Source: Edolisoma coerulescens
Lineage: Eukaryota; Chordata; Aves; Passeriformes; Campephagidae
DNA length: 64,000 nt
Assembly: GCA_013397115.1 (NCBI GenBank)
Contig: VWZW01004863.1
Span: 1,456,887 to 1,520,886 of the forward strand
Direction of reading: 5' to 3'
Shown here: positions 48,895 through 62,500 of the stretch, piece after piece
How positions within the stretch are numbered: the stretch's first letter is position 1
Layout: every line of letters starts with the position of its first letter
Position numbers and translations under genes: made by a program
The notes under the pieces: model-generated
What the model saw: the letters and a program-made list of their open reading frames with translations, nothing else
What the model was told of the DNA's origin: nothing
Databases searched by the model: none

Positions 48895-51800
48895 CTGTCA
48901 CTGGAGTTGAATGGATTAAGTTCTCTCTTCTACAGTTGCTGCATGAAATACAGTATTTGAACAAGTTTAGAGTTTTCTCAGATTTAATGTCATAGGTCCA
49001 CTAAAGCTCACCAAGTTGACAAGGTTAAGTCACACTGGGATGTTGTCAACATCACAAATGATGACATCATATACCAATTAAAATAGATAAGATAACATTT
49101 TAGAGTGGCACTGATAGAAGTTAAGATTCAACAGATGCTAAATAGAACTCAGGTTTTAAGCCTAAAGCTAAGAGCATTAAGCCTAGCACACAAATATTAG
49201 TTTCAGGAGTTCTTCAGAAGTTTTCACATGGATGTGTGCCCCAGTGTTACCTCAGCTTTGCAATGAGATGACAGAGGCTTCCCTTAGTAGCCACAGCCAT
49301 TATTCTAAACTAACATAACAAAAAAACTAATATTGACATTCAGAATCTTGGAGTAATTAGAAATTTAATAGAGAATTCAAGATGGGAAAGAATTATATGT
49401 GCTCATGAAGGTGAGGTGTTGTACAAAGAAAGAATGATTTAAATTGTCTTTAGAAAAAAAAAAAGGAAGATGATGACATTTTGAAAAATGCAGATCAATC
49501 TACTTGGGATAAAGTCACCTGAAACACATCCAGTTGCTGGAGGTGTGTAAATCCTGAAAAGTAGTGAAGGAATAGGGAAACATAGAAGAACAGGGAAACA
49601 TTGGTCTTCCTAGACCACGGAGTGAAGACTAACAGTCTCTGAGGTTCAGATACATCTGTCCTTGAACTACTTTACTCCATTTAAAAAGCTCGTTATTGAA
49701 CTTAGATAAGTAAATAAGAAAAATAATTTTCAAGGAGCTGAAGCAAGTATCAGCATCTACATTCCTTGAAATATTACAATTGATTTCACATGAGATATAC
49801 CAGCTTTGTTGTATATCCTGTTATCTGCATTTGGAATTCAGCAATTGATTGTCACGGACCAATGAAGAAAAAGTTCCCAATCAATGCAAAGAAAAAGTTA
49901 ATTCAAATTTGTACTTGTTAAATCTGCTTGTGTCTGAAATGAGAGCATCCTAGCCACTAAAACCCACCTTGGGACTTGTCTGTGCATGTGGTTGGCAATG
50001 ATAAAACTCCGTGATTGCTGCTAACTCATTAACTCTCATGAGGTCTTTCAGCATGGGAAAACACAAAACATTTACTGAGTGTTTTCAGGCCAAATCATAG
50101 CTGCACAGTTACTTCATGTCCTCTTGCATTTGTAAAAGTTGTTCTATGGCTTATAAAAAGGTTCATAAAAGTATGTTATTTTTATAAAACCTTCTTTATA
50201 TGTCTTTTACTTTGGATAGGACCAGTCTCTTCTGTCACTTTACAATTCCTCACAGAGCAAGGCAATACAGCTACTGCATTGGAGCTCCATAAAAATGATT
50301 TTGCCCTTTTTTTGTACACAATTATATGTACTCCTGACATGAGAATGAAATGGCAGGGCTGGCCTGGGTGCACTTTGACGGCAGCTGAGCTGAGCTGATT
50401 TCAGTGTTGGCCTAGTGACCAAATGCCGGTTGCCTCCACTGCCTGAGATTGAGCTGTGCCATTGCTACCAACATGGTTAAAATGAGTTCACTGTTGAGCA
50501 ATAACCCTCACAAATATGGTTTGGGTTCTCAAGGGTTATACTGAATCAACCTGTTTGGTGTGTATACAGTAGCATGCTGTTAATAGGTAACATAGATCTA
50601 TTGAGAAAAGGATTATTTTAGCCTGGTTAGCAATTTCACCAAAGTGTGACATTGCTTTGGTACCCTGGCTCACTCAGAGCTGACTGGTACATCCTTTCAC
50701 TTCCTTATTGTATCATACAGACTTAATTGTGTTGTAATTGTCTTGCAAAGCAGAAGTCATTGATGGGAATACAATTCTGGATGCAATTCTTCTCTGATTT
50801 TACTTCAGAGCTTTGATCTATTTACCCTTTTTTGTAAAAAAGAGCAGCAAAACCTGACTAAATATGCACAAAGTAGTAAACCTGCTTTCCACAAAATCAT
50901 TATTTTTCGTAAGTAGCTACATGGATAGTTATATTTCATGATTACTCCTAGGATGTTGCAAAAATACAGATCAAATTAAGTTCTGATAATAGCAGTGGTT
51001 TTAAATGTTGTTTTTCTTTTTCTTTTTTTTTTTTTAAGGAAAAACAAAAAACCAAAGAAAACTTAACTGGCCTTTCAAATATTACTCATCAGTGTTTTTG
51101 CTAGTTTTATTTGAATAGATTATGATTGCTTGTCCAGAGCTCAATTATTCCCCTACTTGTTTATACTGCAGTTACTGTGACTATGAAATTAAAAAAAAAG
51201 AAATCGAAGATAATGATATGCTCCTATTAAAACAAATTTACATTGTTTTAGAGCAGATGGCTATACTAACACTTAGTAAGAAAAATTGTCTTTTAGAATT
51301 AATTTTGAATTCTGTCAGTAATTCTGAAGCGCAACATTCACAGCCATTGGTGTTTTTGCAGCACATTAAGCTTTTATGAAAGTAAAAGTTAATTACATAT
51401 GATGACTAAACTCCAGAGATCATAATTAGCTGAACTGAATGGCTGCACATCAGTAATTAAATGTCATTTCACTTCATTGTACTGAGTCTTAAACCCTACT
51501 CTTAAAATGTCACAGGTATTGGAATCTCTTATATCCATAGGACCATTTCCCCAGAAAACCTAAATGGAACACTATACAAAACCTACTAAGTGGAAACCAT
51601 AATTATGAGTTACTTTCAGCACTTATGCATTAAGCAGGTTAGCCTTTTTCAGAGTTTGTCTGTGGAGAAGAGATCATACCTTGGTTAGAGCTTTTTTCCT
51701 TTTATCCCTGGTTTTAATGTGGGGGCAGGGAGGGGAAGGTTTAGATTTTCCTTTTCTTTGTACGTGACTTATTTTTCTTTCTTTTATTTTCTCTTATTTT

Positions 51801-54800
51801 TTACAGCTTGACAAGGTGTGAAACTTCTCTGCACATTACTTAGATTGTAGAATACACACACAAAAAAATGGCCACGTCCATCTCTGCATATGGTTTGTTT
51901 TGACTGACAGCATATCAGAGTTAAGATTTTGTACAAAGAAAAACCATTTATCATGAGTAGAAAAAACCACAGAGCTTCACCACAAAGAGATGTTCTTGAT
52001 CTTCATTGCTATGAAGAACTTGTCAGCTTTACAGAACATGGGAGGTAAAACTGCTTCTCTGCAATTTCACTAACTCTGAATTTTAGTTGCTCGAAAAACC
52101 TGTTTCCCTATCATCTTCCCAAAGAGTGTAAGTAGCCTAAAATTACAGATTTAAAAACAACTGGATCTTCTTGTGAGAAGATAAGAATATTTAACATTAA
52201 TTTTCTAGTTTTTGGCTTTGAAGAATATGCAGAGTATTTTAAAACACAAAAGGTGGGCACCTATAAATTAATTTAAGTGTTCTAAACATCCTTTTTGAAG
52301 TATGTTTGTTGACTATCAAGGGAAATTTTTATGCTCCTTGTTAGACCTAAGTTCAGCACCTAAATTTATGGCAATAACATTTTTCTTACTCACCTAATTC
52401 AAAATTCAGGCTGCAAAATTATTTTTTATCTGTTTTTAGCCTAAAGACATTTAACTAATTTTTACTAAGTCCTTAAAAAATGAAAGTTACTAAAATCTTT
52501 AAAATGCCATTCTGTAATTTTGGTGCATAAAAGATAAACTGTAATTGCTTTTATGTAGTACATTTTGGTTTTTCTCAGCTGGATTAAGCATCCTACTACC
52601 ATATGTTGCCATTTCTTGTCTTCCATTCACCACCTGAGACAATACTGGCCATTGCCAGTATCAGAGGAATCCAGGTCCAGCACAAACAGATGGTCAAATT
52701 GTAGGAAAGCCAAGTTTAGAGGACTTGTCGAAAGTGTATTCTTTTTTTTGTGTGTTTTTTTTAGTTCACAGACATACTTTGACATTCAAAGGTCTCATAA
52801 AATTTCAGTAGAAATCTCAAAGAATTGAAAATACTGACATGTGTATCTTATGCAAAATCAAAATAGATATGTTTACATTCTCCATGTTTCTGTCTAAACT
52901 GCCCTGAAAAAGAGTACAAATAAAATTTCACTATGCTTGTGCTTATAGCAACCTCTTTTCTTTCTGAGATGGTAAATTTTAATTATACTATCTAAATATA
53001 AGATAGGACTCAGATACTCGTAAAATTGATTTTGCTCAATAGAGTCCCACTTACCAGTTGTAATACCTGTCTGTATTTCTTGCTGTGCTGTACAAGTAAA
53101 ATAAGAAACATCACTAAATATCAAAAAACAAAAGGCTTACTGGTAAGTAAAATCACATTATTTTCTATTATTACATTCTGAAAAATGGACATTGGCCGAT
53201 GACTTATTATTGAATAGCTTGCTAAGCCACGGTAATATATTTGATGAGTTTTTTTCTGTTCTATATTTCCGTTGCAAATACAATGTATTTCTGTTTGTAT
53301 TAAGCAAATTCATAGCAATGTAGATACACAATTATGTACTTTTTACACTTGGAAAAAAAACTTAAACAGAAAAACAGCTTTGACCAAGCTCCATCTGTTT
53401 AGTTTTGTTTGCTCCATTGTCAAAGACAATGAACTCTGTCTAAAGGGCTGACGAAAATATTCCTGCATTAAGGGCATGATGATTGAGACATGCCAGTTAC
53501 AACTGAGTCTTCAGAAATAGAGTGCTGATATCAGTACAAGAGAGGTGTATTTTCCTTTCATGTTAACAAAGGCATAGTTTAGCATCAGTATAAGATGTCA
53601 GATTGATCAAATTTGCATACGCTGTTCTGAAAAGGCATAGCTGCATTTAGTTTGGGGATTTTTTTATTATCATGTAAGCAATCTAAAGATTATTCCACCT
53701 ATGCCATCAATAACACGTATCTGCAACAAATTGTAGCACAATTCTATACATTTAAATTATGTCCTAAAATAGACCCTATCTAGCTACTAAAGTTGCATTT
53801 ATTAGTAACTGCACATTTTTAATTTGCATTTATACCTCTGTAATCAGCCTGTGCTTTTTCTTTCAAATGATCAACTTGTAATTTGCTATAGTCCTCTGGT
53901 TTTTTTTAAAGATGCTGAAGATGTGTCTTCATGGTTATGGTGACACAACTAGTGTTTTATCAGTACAACCTAGTTTCACTTGTGTCCTTTTTCACTTTGC
54001 AAAAATAGCATTCAACAGAAATTGATCAAAAGGAAAGGTTGAAAGACCTGATGGAAGGAATACCTGTTTTCATAACTGATTACATTTATAATCTTACATT
54101 AATATCATTGGTATCAAAAGTATTTTACAATAAATGATTAGGTGTTCCTAAACTCTTAACATTTGTGTTTAACCAGAGAAAATGACAACATCCTGTTGGC
54201 AGACCTAAATCCTGCTCCTGACTCCTTAGGCCTTAGATAGGTGAATAATTCTTGGTTTGGAGAAATTAAAAGATGTTTGAATGCATTAATTTCTCCTAGT
54301 CCTGTAGTCAATGCAAATTAAAATGACCCAAGGATCCTTGACATTCTTTATACAAAATTTCAATTTATATTGCCTATGTATGTTCCTCAGTCTTCTGGGA
54401 ACAAGAGTGAAGACCATAAGAAAGATGAAAGAAGAGTGTACCTGTTACTATAAATGTACAGGTAGCCAGAACTTAGTCATGGGTTACTGGGGGAGTAATT
54501 CTAGATGAGCTCCTTTACCCTATCTAAAACAATCTTTGCTGAGATGACCTCCATGAAATCAACCTTCAGTTTACATTTCTAGAAAATTTGCTATGTAAAG
54601 TAAAGATTAACCCACTCTAATTCTAATATAGTCATTTCAGTGTAAATCACTGTTATCCTATTCAAAACCTTATGCATTTCACTGGGTTTGTGTTAGATTT
54701 GATTCTTAAAGATTCCTCCTCCCCCTTTCCCCTCCCATTTTCTTTCTGCCCTCTTCCTCTGTCCCTCTGTCTTTGAAATTTTTAATCAATACTCAGTAGA

Positions 54801-55973
54801 CTTTTAACTACAAAGCAGTTTTGTAGATGCTTAAAATGGATAGGATGTGTCCTGAGATGCTGAAGCACTGAAACACAATGAGATGACTTGCTACAATGGT
54901 AATGGCTGAAGAATGAGCTCGTTATTTGAAAGCACTGTGACTAGAATTAGCCGTCTTATCCCAGAGGTTTTCACACACACTACTCACATGCTTGTTGTTC
55001 TCTTAGAATATAAAGATATCAAGGTCTCCCTTCAGATAAAGTCAGAATCCTCAACTCCAATGCCCCCAGTCAAATGGTCTCATCCTCTTAGATGCTGGAA
55101 GCTTTTTATTCTGACACTTGAAAAGATTTTTCCTATCTTGAGAGTGGGAAAATAAAAATGTGACAGAATGAAACCCAAAATAAAAGAGAAAATCAATACC
55201 TTATATTTATCTGTGGAAGAAGAATGCTTAACTTAGCTCTCTTTCCCCTAACATACAGGCCCAATATTACATTTAAAAATAAAATAGCTCGATTGCCTTT
55301 GACCATTACTTAAGACTAAAGGCATTTCTTCCTGAGCAAAGAGAAAAAGGTAAAATACAAGAGTAAATAATTAAAGTTAAATAGGCTGGATGGCCCACGT
55401 AGCTGGTAATGAGATAGCGCATCACACCTCTAGGTAACTTCTTTACAACTGTATCAGGTCAGTAGTGACAGGAAATTTTACCCTCTGACAGATTTTCTAT
55501 GCCCTGAGTGAAATGAGTTACTGGGTTTAGTCTCAGTTCTAATGGCCAAGTATCCACATTGCAAATGACATTTAATGGCACCTTTGTGTGGTAATACAAG
55601 CAGAGAGGCCAATGCCTAAATTCTCTTGAAGACTTAAAAAGAGATATCTCCCCTTTGGAGATGGTCATTCAGTCATTCTTAAGGTCTGTTGGCAGAAAGT
55701 CATAGTCAGAGAGCTGGGTTTTCTTGGAGAAATGCGCATTCAGTGGAAGTGATGTTTAAATATTAACATTAATATTATCTCTAAGGCTCTAAGCCATGGG
55801 ATTCCTCCAAGTAGGTCCTTGAAGAAAGAAAAATAATTCTCCTGAAGTCCAGCACTGTAATCCTACTTGTCACCCTGCTTTTCTCCATGTAGAATCCTGT
55901 ACTCTACCATCTTATGTTCACTGTAGCCAAGGACACACCCAGCTTTTCTATCCCTAAGTCCTTTCCTGCACAC

Positions 55974-55991
55974 TTTTTTTTTTTTTTTTTT
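55974..55991. repeat. Poly(T) run
   Basis: Eighteen consecutive T residues. No retroposon is recognisable on either side. Confidence 0.85.
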
Positions 55992-58502
55992 ACATCAGAA
56001 TTGGAAAATAAAAAGACATTCTAAATAGTAAACTTATTATCTTGGGATGGTAGTAATAGTTTGATTCTTACAGAACAGTCACTCAAGCTTAGCATCCCAC
56101 TTTTCTTTCCCCACATCTTGTTTGTGTGCCCTCAGCAAGTCATGCAAGAGGAACTATTCTTCCTTTCAGAGAGTAGACTAATGGTATTACCATAAAATTT
56201 AGCCAATAATCTGAATTTTATTATCAAAAGAATAAAAAAAAAAGTACTTTTATAAATAGTTCTCTGTTTTCAGACATTACAAGTCTCCATGGTTTCTGTC
56301 TGCAGCCAGCGTACAGTACCCTTGGATTTTTCTTGTTAACTGGTCAACCTGTATCCTGATATGTAGTTTAGCAGTTGTTAGAGATAAATCAGGCATGTTT
56401 GACAGATGCCACATCTAATTAGACTGTAAAACAGTTAAATATATTCCTCTGTGATGGTCCATTAGAAACATGGCTGTGAAGAAATTACTGATCCATAAAG
56501 AACTGTCTGTAGGAAGTAATGCTGATACTTTTTATATCACTTGTCTTTTTCAATTGAGAAATATTATCTGGTTTCTTTTAACGAATGGATATTACACTTA
56601 CAAGTAGCACTATAAAATAAAATCTTTATTAAACCACTTTATCTTATATTGTACTGACGGATCCTTTTAAAAGAAGCATTAAAAACAGCTTCCAACATAA
56701 AAAAATGAAAGCCTCTTTAAAACACCTTTAGATTTAGTGTTCTAATATTAGAAGAGAATCCAAACAACAAAAACCCATGTAGGAACATGTGCCTTAAGAA
56801 GAAAGTAATGAGAATAAGCTTGCCTTTTTGAAAGATGGTTCTTCAACAAAACCTATTAAAATTTTATCTACATTGTTACCAAAACTCTCCAAGAGTGAAC
56901 TTTAAATAGTTCCCTGTAAAGTCCAGGAGTGAATGTGTATATATTTTGAAAGAAGTAAGTTCATTTTCAAACACGAGTTCTGTCATTCTAGGTTGACCAA
57001 ATACTTTCATCTTGAAAGAAGTACTTGTGTTTTCCTTTTATTCACTATTTCAAAAGCTTGAAACTGTTTACTTTTCTGTGAGACCGGAGTTGTACAAATT
57101 TAACCCAAACCTGACTTTAACTATATTTCCAACAACTTTAATGAGTGTTGTAAGCATTAATATATCTGACCAATAGGCACCGATATTGCTTTAAGGGTAC
57201 CTGTGGAAACCATTTGCAAAATGCAGGACTAATTTTCTTGATTTACCTCATGCTTTTTTAAGTGTTGAAAAAAAATAGTTTCTATTTGGACTGTTTTTTT
57301 TTCCTTTTTTCCCCAATTTTAATTATGTAAAAAGAATGTATATGTCTAATTCAGAGAGGATTTAATGGGGTTTGCTTCAGCTTAGGCTTGGATGTGCTGA
57401 AACTTGTTCTTACAAAGTCCTTCTGTCATTTTGATACTGAAGCTCGGAGATTCTTAGTGCATACATTATAACTTATTGCATCCCATCACATACATAGAAA
57501 TAGAGAATGTATGCATTTCTAAACTATTCTATATCAGATTCTTTAATTGTCTTTAAGTGTCATATTCTTTTGCTGTCTAAGTATATGAAACAGCATTTAA
57601 TGTGCAGAGATATATCTGTATGAAAGGTTTGCTAGAAAGATTGTACAGAGGTGTTGATCAAAACCTAGACATTTTTTGTTGGGTTTGAAAATATAACTTG
57701 TCATGTAAAAGAAAAATTTACCTGTCTACACAGGGTTGTTCAGAATATTTGAATACTCTGAGCAGTGTGGGGCAGTGAAAGGCAATGTAGCACACAAAAT
57801 TGTGTATTCTGGTGATGGCAGTGGGATTATGATGAAAGAGAAGGAGCTTGGTGAAAACAGAGGGTATCAAAAAGACACATTTTTACTACATTATAAGCCA
57901 TTTTCTAAGTGACAGGTGTTCAGCAACCACTGTGATAAATTTGTTATAAGTGTGAACAATTGTTAAGAACAAAAGAACATATGACTTAACATGCTATTTA
58001 GCAGAGAGTTGGTGTATCTTAGAATTTTCAGCCAGCCACTTTTAAGTTAGGCTGCTCTGTCATCAAAAGTTTGGATTTCTCCTGATATCTCAAAGACTTT
58101 CTGTCTAAACATAAAAGAAGATGACTACTTACTGCTCTCTACTGTCAATACAGTCATTTAATGATTAGAATTCTGCAAGCAGCAAGCTCTGTAGCCCTAA
58201 GGAGTCAGTCATATATTAAAGTAAATGTAAGAAAAAGATCAAACTGATATCAGGAAAAAAAAAAATCAAATTCTGAACAGTGGAAGGATATAGTGAGAAG
58301 AATCCTAGAATGATACCAGGAGTTCCAGGTTTGGAAACACTAGGAGCTCTATCTCCCAGGCACCAAAGTTTGTATTTCCTTCCAAACCCAAGTATTTCTC
58401 TAGCTTCTGGTCATGCTTAAAGAAAACACCCTAGAAAATAGGGTTCATGCCTGAAAATCCTCATAATTTAATCCATTAAAGATCTGAAATGTTGTCGATG
58501 CA

Positions 58503-58939
58503 TGTATTGGGTCTGGTTGAGCCAGAGTTCATTTTCCCGCAGCAGCCCTCACAGTGCTGTGCTTTGCACTGGTAGCTGGAAGGGAGCTGATAACACTCCA
58601 GTGTTTGGCTGCTGCTGGGCAGGGCTGGCACAGCATCAGCGCTGTCTCCCAACATCCCGGCCCCATCAGGGGGCTGGGGGTGGGAAGGGTCCTGGGCGGG
58701 GACACAACCAGGCCAGCTGACCCAAATTAACCACAGGGACATTCCAGACCCTATGACATCAGCTCAGGTATAAAAGCTAAGGGAGGAGGAATGGAGGGGT
58801 ATTTGTTATTTGCAGTGTGTCTTCTGGAGCAACTGCTCCATGTGCTGAGGCCCTGCTGCCTGGGAAGTGGATGAACATTGCTGGCTGATGGGAAGTAGAG
58901 ATTAAATTTTTTTTCTCTTTGCTTATGTGTGTGCAAACT
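58503..58939 (+). mobile_element. ERVL-type LTR, 5' two-thirds, plus strand
   Basis: The LTR begins TGTATTGGGTCTGGTTGAGC and carries segments parallel to the 4734-5284 LTR: CCAGCTGACCCAAATTAACC, ACATTCCAGACC, a TGACATCA CRE-like site at 58755-58762, an intact TATA box, CTGAGGCCCTGCTGCCTGGG and GAAGTGGATGAACATTGC. After GCTTATGTGTGTGCAAAC the expected R/U5 end (CACCCATGAG... to ACCAC.CA) is absent. Instead a poly(T) run leads into a piece of another LTR in the opposite orientation. I infer a truncation with fusion near 58940-58960. The reading frames over this GC-rich part are not genes. Confidence 0.68.
58769..58776 (+). promoter_or_regulatory. TATA box of the plus-strand LTR
   Basis: TATAAAAG lies about 267 bp into the LTR, just after a CRE-like TGACATCA and an ATTCCAGACC segment that is also present in the 4734 LTR. 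The equivalent site in that LTR is mutated, so this promoter is better preserved. Confidence 0.6.
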
Positions 58940-58959
58940 TTCACTTTTTTTTTTTTTTT

Positions 58960-59150
58960 CTTTAAAATATATTATCACAGAGGACTTACCACCATTTCTA
59001 ATTGACCCAGCCTTGACCAGAGGCTTGTCCATCTTTGGAGCTGCCAAGGATTGGCTCTGCCGGACATGGAGGAAGCTTCCAGAAGCTTCTCACAGAAGCC
59101 AACCCAGTGACCCCTCCGCTACCAAAGCTTGGAATTGCAAATCCAATACA
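58960..59150 (-). mobile_element. ERVL-type LTR 5' end, minus strand
   Basis: In complement, this is the first 190 bp of the other avian LTR family, whose 3' part is seen at 30556-31270. It starts TGTATTGGATTTGCAATTCC at 59150 and passes GGTAGCGGAGGGGTCACTGG, a GAGAAGCTTCTGGAAGCTTCC hairpin-like stretch and a CAAGGCTGGGTCAATTAG segment. It ends at an ATATATTTTAAAG TATA-like string. The rest of the family (R, U5 and the CTGCAGCCC modules) is missing at the junction with the plus-strand LTR. The match to the family rests on memory. Confidence 0.6.
58961..58976 (-). promoter_or_regulatory. TATA-like element of the minus-strand LTR
   Basis: On the minus strand the text reads GATAATATATTTTAAA, at the place where this family has its TATA region about 180 bp from the LTR start. 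It would direct transcription leftward, towards the plus-strand TATA at 58769. Confidence 0.4.
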
Positions 59151-59229
59151 ACACATCAGGAGGCATTTTACCCTATCAGGATGAAAACACCTAGATCATT
59201 ATCATATAAAGAAATTCAAAACTGGGAGT

Positions 59230-59522
59230 AGTAAAGGGGATCCTTTTTATGAGGGCATGTGGTGATAGGACAAACAGGAGTACCTTCAAACTCAGTGGGG
59301 GTAGGTTTACATTAGGTTCGGAAGAAATTCTTTATTGTGAGGGTGGCGAGACAATGGAACAGTTTTCCCAGAGCAGCTGTGGATGTCTCTTCCCAGGTAG
59401 TGTTCCAGGCCAGGTTGAATGGGCTTTGAGCAACCTGATCTAGTGGAAGGTGTCCCTGCCCATGGTTGGAATGAGAAGATTTTCAAGGTTCCTTCCAAGC
59501 CAAGCCACTCTATAATTCTAAA
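59230..59522 (+). mobile_element. CR1 LINE 3' end, plus strand
   Basis: The copy keeps the last codons of ORF2 and the 3' untranslated part: GAAGAAATTCTTTATTGTGA, CCCAGAGCAGCTGTGGATG, GGCCAGGTTGAATGGGCTTT, GAGCAACCTGATCTAGTGGA, GGTGTCCCTGCCCATGG, GGTTCCTTCCAAGCC and CACTCTATAATTCT. The terminal repeat is present and the copy is 5'-truncated. It begins about 80 bp after the composite LTR. Confidence 0.92.
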
Positions 59523-62500
59523 ATTATTTTATGTTAATTTTCTTATGCCTGTGCTAGTAAATTTTCTTGTGGATCTATTTATAATGTATATATGTAAATA
59601 TAATTAGGTTTTTAGAAAGACTTTGCGTATCTTCCTAAGAAATGTTATTTGGAGGTCTTTCTTTTATTTTCTTAATATTCTGTTCAATAAAAAAAAAAAA
59701 GAATAGTGATGGAGAGAATCGAACTTTAAAAATTCAAGTACTAATAAAATTATGGTGCTCTTCAAGATTGATGAAAATTTGATATTTAGCCATCATACCT
59801 TTATGTAACCTCAGTGAAAATTGTTAGATAAAACAAATAGTATTAACTCATTCCCAGTTAATGTTCTGAAATATTCAAATGACTACTCATAGAATATAAT
59901 GTGGTTTTGTAGTAATAGCTTTGCACTACTTAGATATTTTTTTTACTTGTATTCCTTCTTTCTTAAAAAAAAAAAAGATAAATTTATCTTGTTATTTATT
60001 TTTTTGTGAATACAGTGTTAGCATGCATTTTAAGAAGGTCATGCTTGTGTGTTAAAACATTTATGAAAATGCTTTTGAATTATGAAGTACCATGCAATCT
60101 TATCTGAGAAATAAAGTGACTACATATTAAAAATATGCTTTGGCTAGACTTTTTCAAAATATCAGTTATCAGTATGGTTCAAGAGATTCACTTTAAAGAT
60201 ATTTTCTTTCATATTTTGAATGTTCAGATGATGATAGCAGGTGCTTTAAACCAGGAGTTTCCTGTTGAGTTTTTGCATATTTAAACACATTTAAAACTTT
60301 ATGAATCTACAGCTTTGAACAAGGGTGAAGGAGCAAGTTGTGACCTGTCAATTCTTGTTATATCAGTTACTTATCATTAGTTGGAAAGTATATTGGATTT
60401 TTTCTTCTTAATGAAAATTCTCCTAGGGAGAGGAAAGCATTCTGTTCATAAATTATGGTATCTTGGACAGCTAGCAAGATTCTTTCAAAACACCTGTGCT
60501 TAATTGTCTGTGATAATTTATTCAGAAACTCTACGTAGTGATATTCAAAATACACCAGTTACTTGAGCATGAGCTGCTCTTGTGCTGAATTACTATTTTG
60601 CCCACAGTGGTACTAAAATCTCACAAAGAATGGAGCCCCACTAAATGATGTTCTCCTCTCTGCTGTCAATGATAAGTCTTACAAGTAAGATGGACCTAAT
60701 CCTCAGTTATCTCTTACTGTAAGCTGCATATCCTGGAGCTAGAAAAAGACCTATCTGATATCTGGAGAATGTGTGTGTGATAGCATAAAGCTAAAAACTA
60801 TTCAACTCTTTAAATAATTTCTGCACATTTTGTATCTTGGAAGTAGACCTCCTATAAGATCTGTATATCTATCAGTGCTCAAAAAAGCCCCTTAAGTGAT
60901 CACAAACAAGTTTGTCTTTATTCCCATCACTTTGGAGAAGAATTTCAAGTTTTACCCTCAGAATTTAAAACAGATTAATTGTTTCTAGGAGACTATTGCA
61001 AAGAATAAACTGATATCTCTTTAGCATTTCAGTTTTACATTTCTAGATTCGTACTTCTGGTTCTTATAAGGAGCAGCTCTTGCTTTGTTAGAGAAGTTAA
61101 TATTTTCAGACTCTTTTGTTACAGCCTTAGCCTAGAGAGAATCTTTTAGAATCCTAAAATAGATTATTTTAATCTGGTGGTGATGGTGGCAGGGGCGAGG
61201 GTGGGTTATGGTGTATTTTTAGTGTTGCCAGCACCCGGAGTCTTTCACCAAAAGGAATACGATATTCATGTCAATTTTTTTAAATTTCTCCTGCAGAGAT
61301 CCACGCCAAATAGTTTTCATATGTTTGCTAACACTCCTTGAAACCTTTGGTGTTCTTCTTTGGTATCAAACTCCATGCTGCATTCAAAATTACTATATGT
61401 GGCACTTTTAATGTATGTTACATATTATTGCTTTGTTATCTCTAGAATAAGGTTTGTCCTGCTCCAGTTCTTTATTGTTTATTGCTGCAGAGTGTCCAGT
61501 ATCCACCCTGTGCCCCACCTCTCATCATCCTATGTCTCCTCTCTCTCGCTCTACCACACATACAGCACCTTCCATCCTGAGGCTGCTGTATGCCTCAACA
61601 CACTGGGATTTAGGTTTGTAGTATCTCATTCTACATGGAATAATTGCTGGTTACTAGTATCCATGCAAAGCTCTGTCATACCACACAAAGATAAACACAA
61701 GAAAAACAAATTAACCTTTGACATCTGATCAGTTGGAGAAATGGATGTCACCCTTAAACCAAGAAAAAAAAGTTAGAGGCAGGTCAAGAAAAGTTCAGAA
61801 CCTGACAAGCCTTACAAGCTTCAGTCCTCAGTACAAATCCTGTGACCTGTTACCAGCAATGGCAAAAGACATTCCTGGTCCCCATATTTACACTTTGAAG
61901 ATTTCAGGAAATGTCTTGGTCGTCATCTTGGGCTCATGCAGTAACTCTGTAGCCCTACAAAGCTGCCATTGCTACTACCAGCATTGTATTTGCAGGGCCT
62001 CGGACTTGTTCTTTTTGAACATTTCTTGTCCTGCCCTCAGCTTTGTTTTGAGCTGAGATTAAATCTAAGCAATGGATACTGCCTTCCAGAATTTTGCTAA
62101 TTTTAGGAGAAAGGAGAAGGGATTTCCAAAAATAGAATGTCATTCCAATAGAATTTAAATGGAATTATGTTACAGATCAATTTAAATTTATTCCCGACAA
62201 TCTGTATTTGTGTTGTTTTATTCAAACTGTACTCTGCTATCAATACCATGATAGAGTGGAGCTCTTCTAGGACTTACACTGGCTAGTAGGAATTTTGATC
62301 TGTGAAGCAGTGACTCATCTGGTTGTAGTGCAAATCAGCAAAGCAACGATTATAAAATAAAGACTGTTCCAACATAAAGGAAATTCAGATACAGCTATAT
62401 GAAATTGGTCAAGTTCACAAACAGGCCTGTGAATGAAGTCTTACGAAGCTGAATAGTGTTGAAAGATTCATTTTCAGTGAGGAAAAAGGCTTCCCTTCCT

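Larger units (their letters stand above)
47586..58502. other. Intergenic AT-rich unique sequence
   Basis: Over 10.9 kb no gene or recognised transposon is seen. Low-complexity tracts are an AAT/ATG-type stretch at 48855-48894, a T run at about 51022-51036 and an 18-base T run at 55974-55991. A GC-richer island lies at 50347-50466. The ambiguous base n is at 47674. Open frames stay under 90 codons past the n-containing one. Confidence 0.5.

Noticed and set aside
61360..62056. Two adjacent overlapping plus-strand frames of 122 and 112 codons
   Set aside because: They are in different frames with no motif, and a minus-strand frame overlaps the second. Simple chance is enough at this window size.
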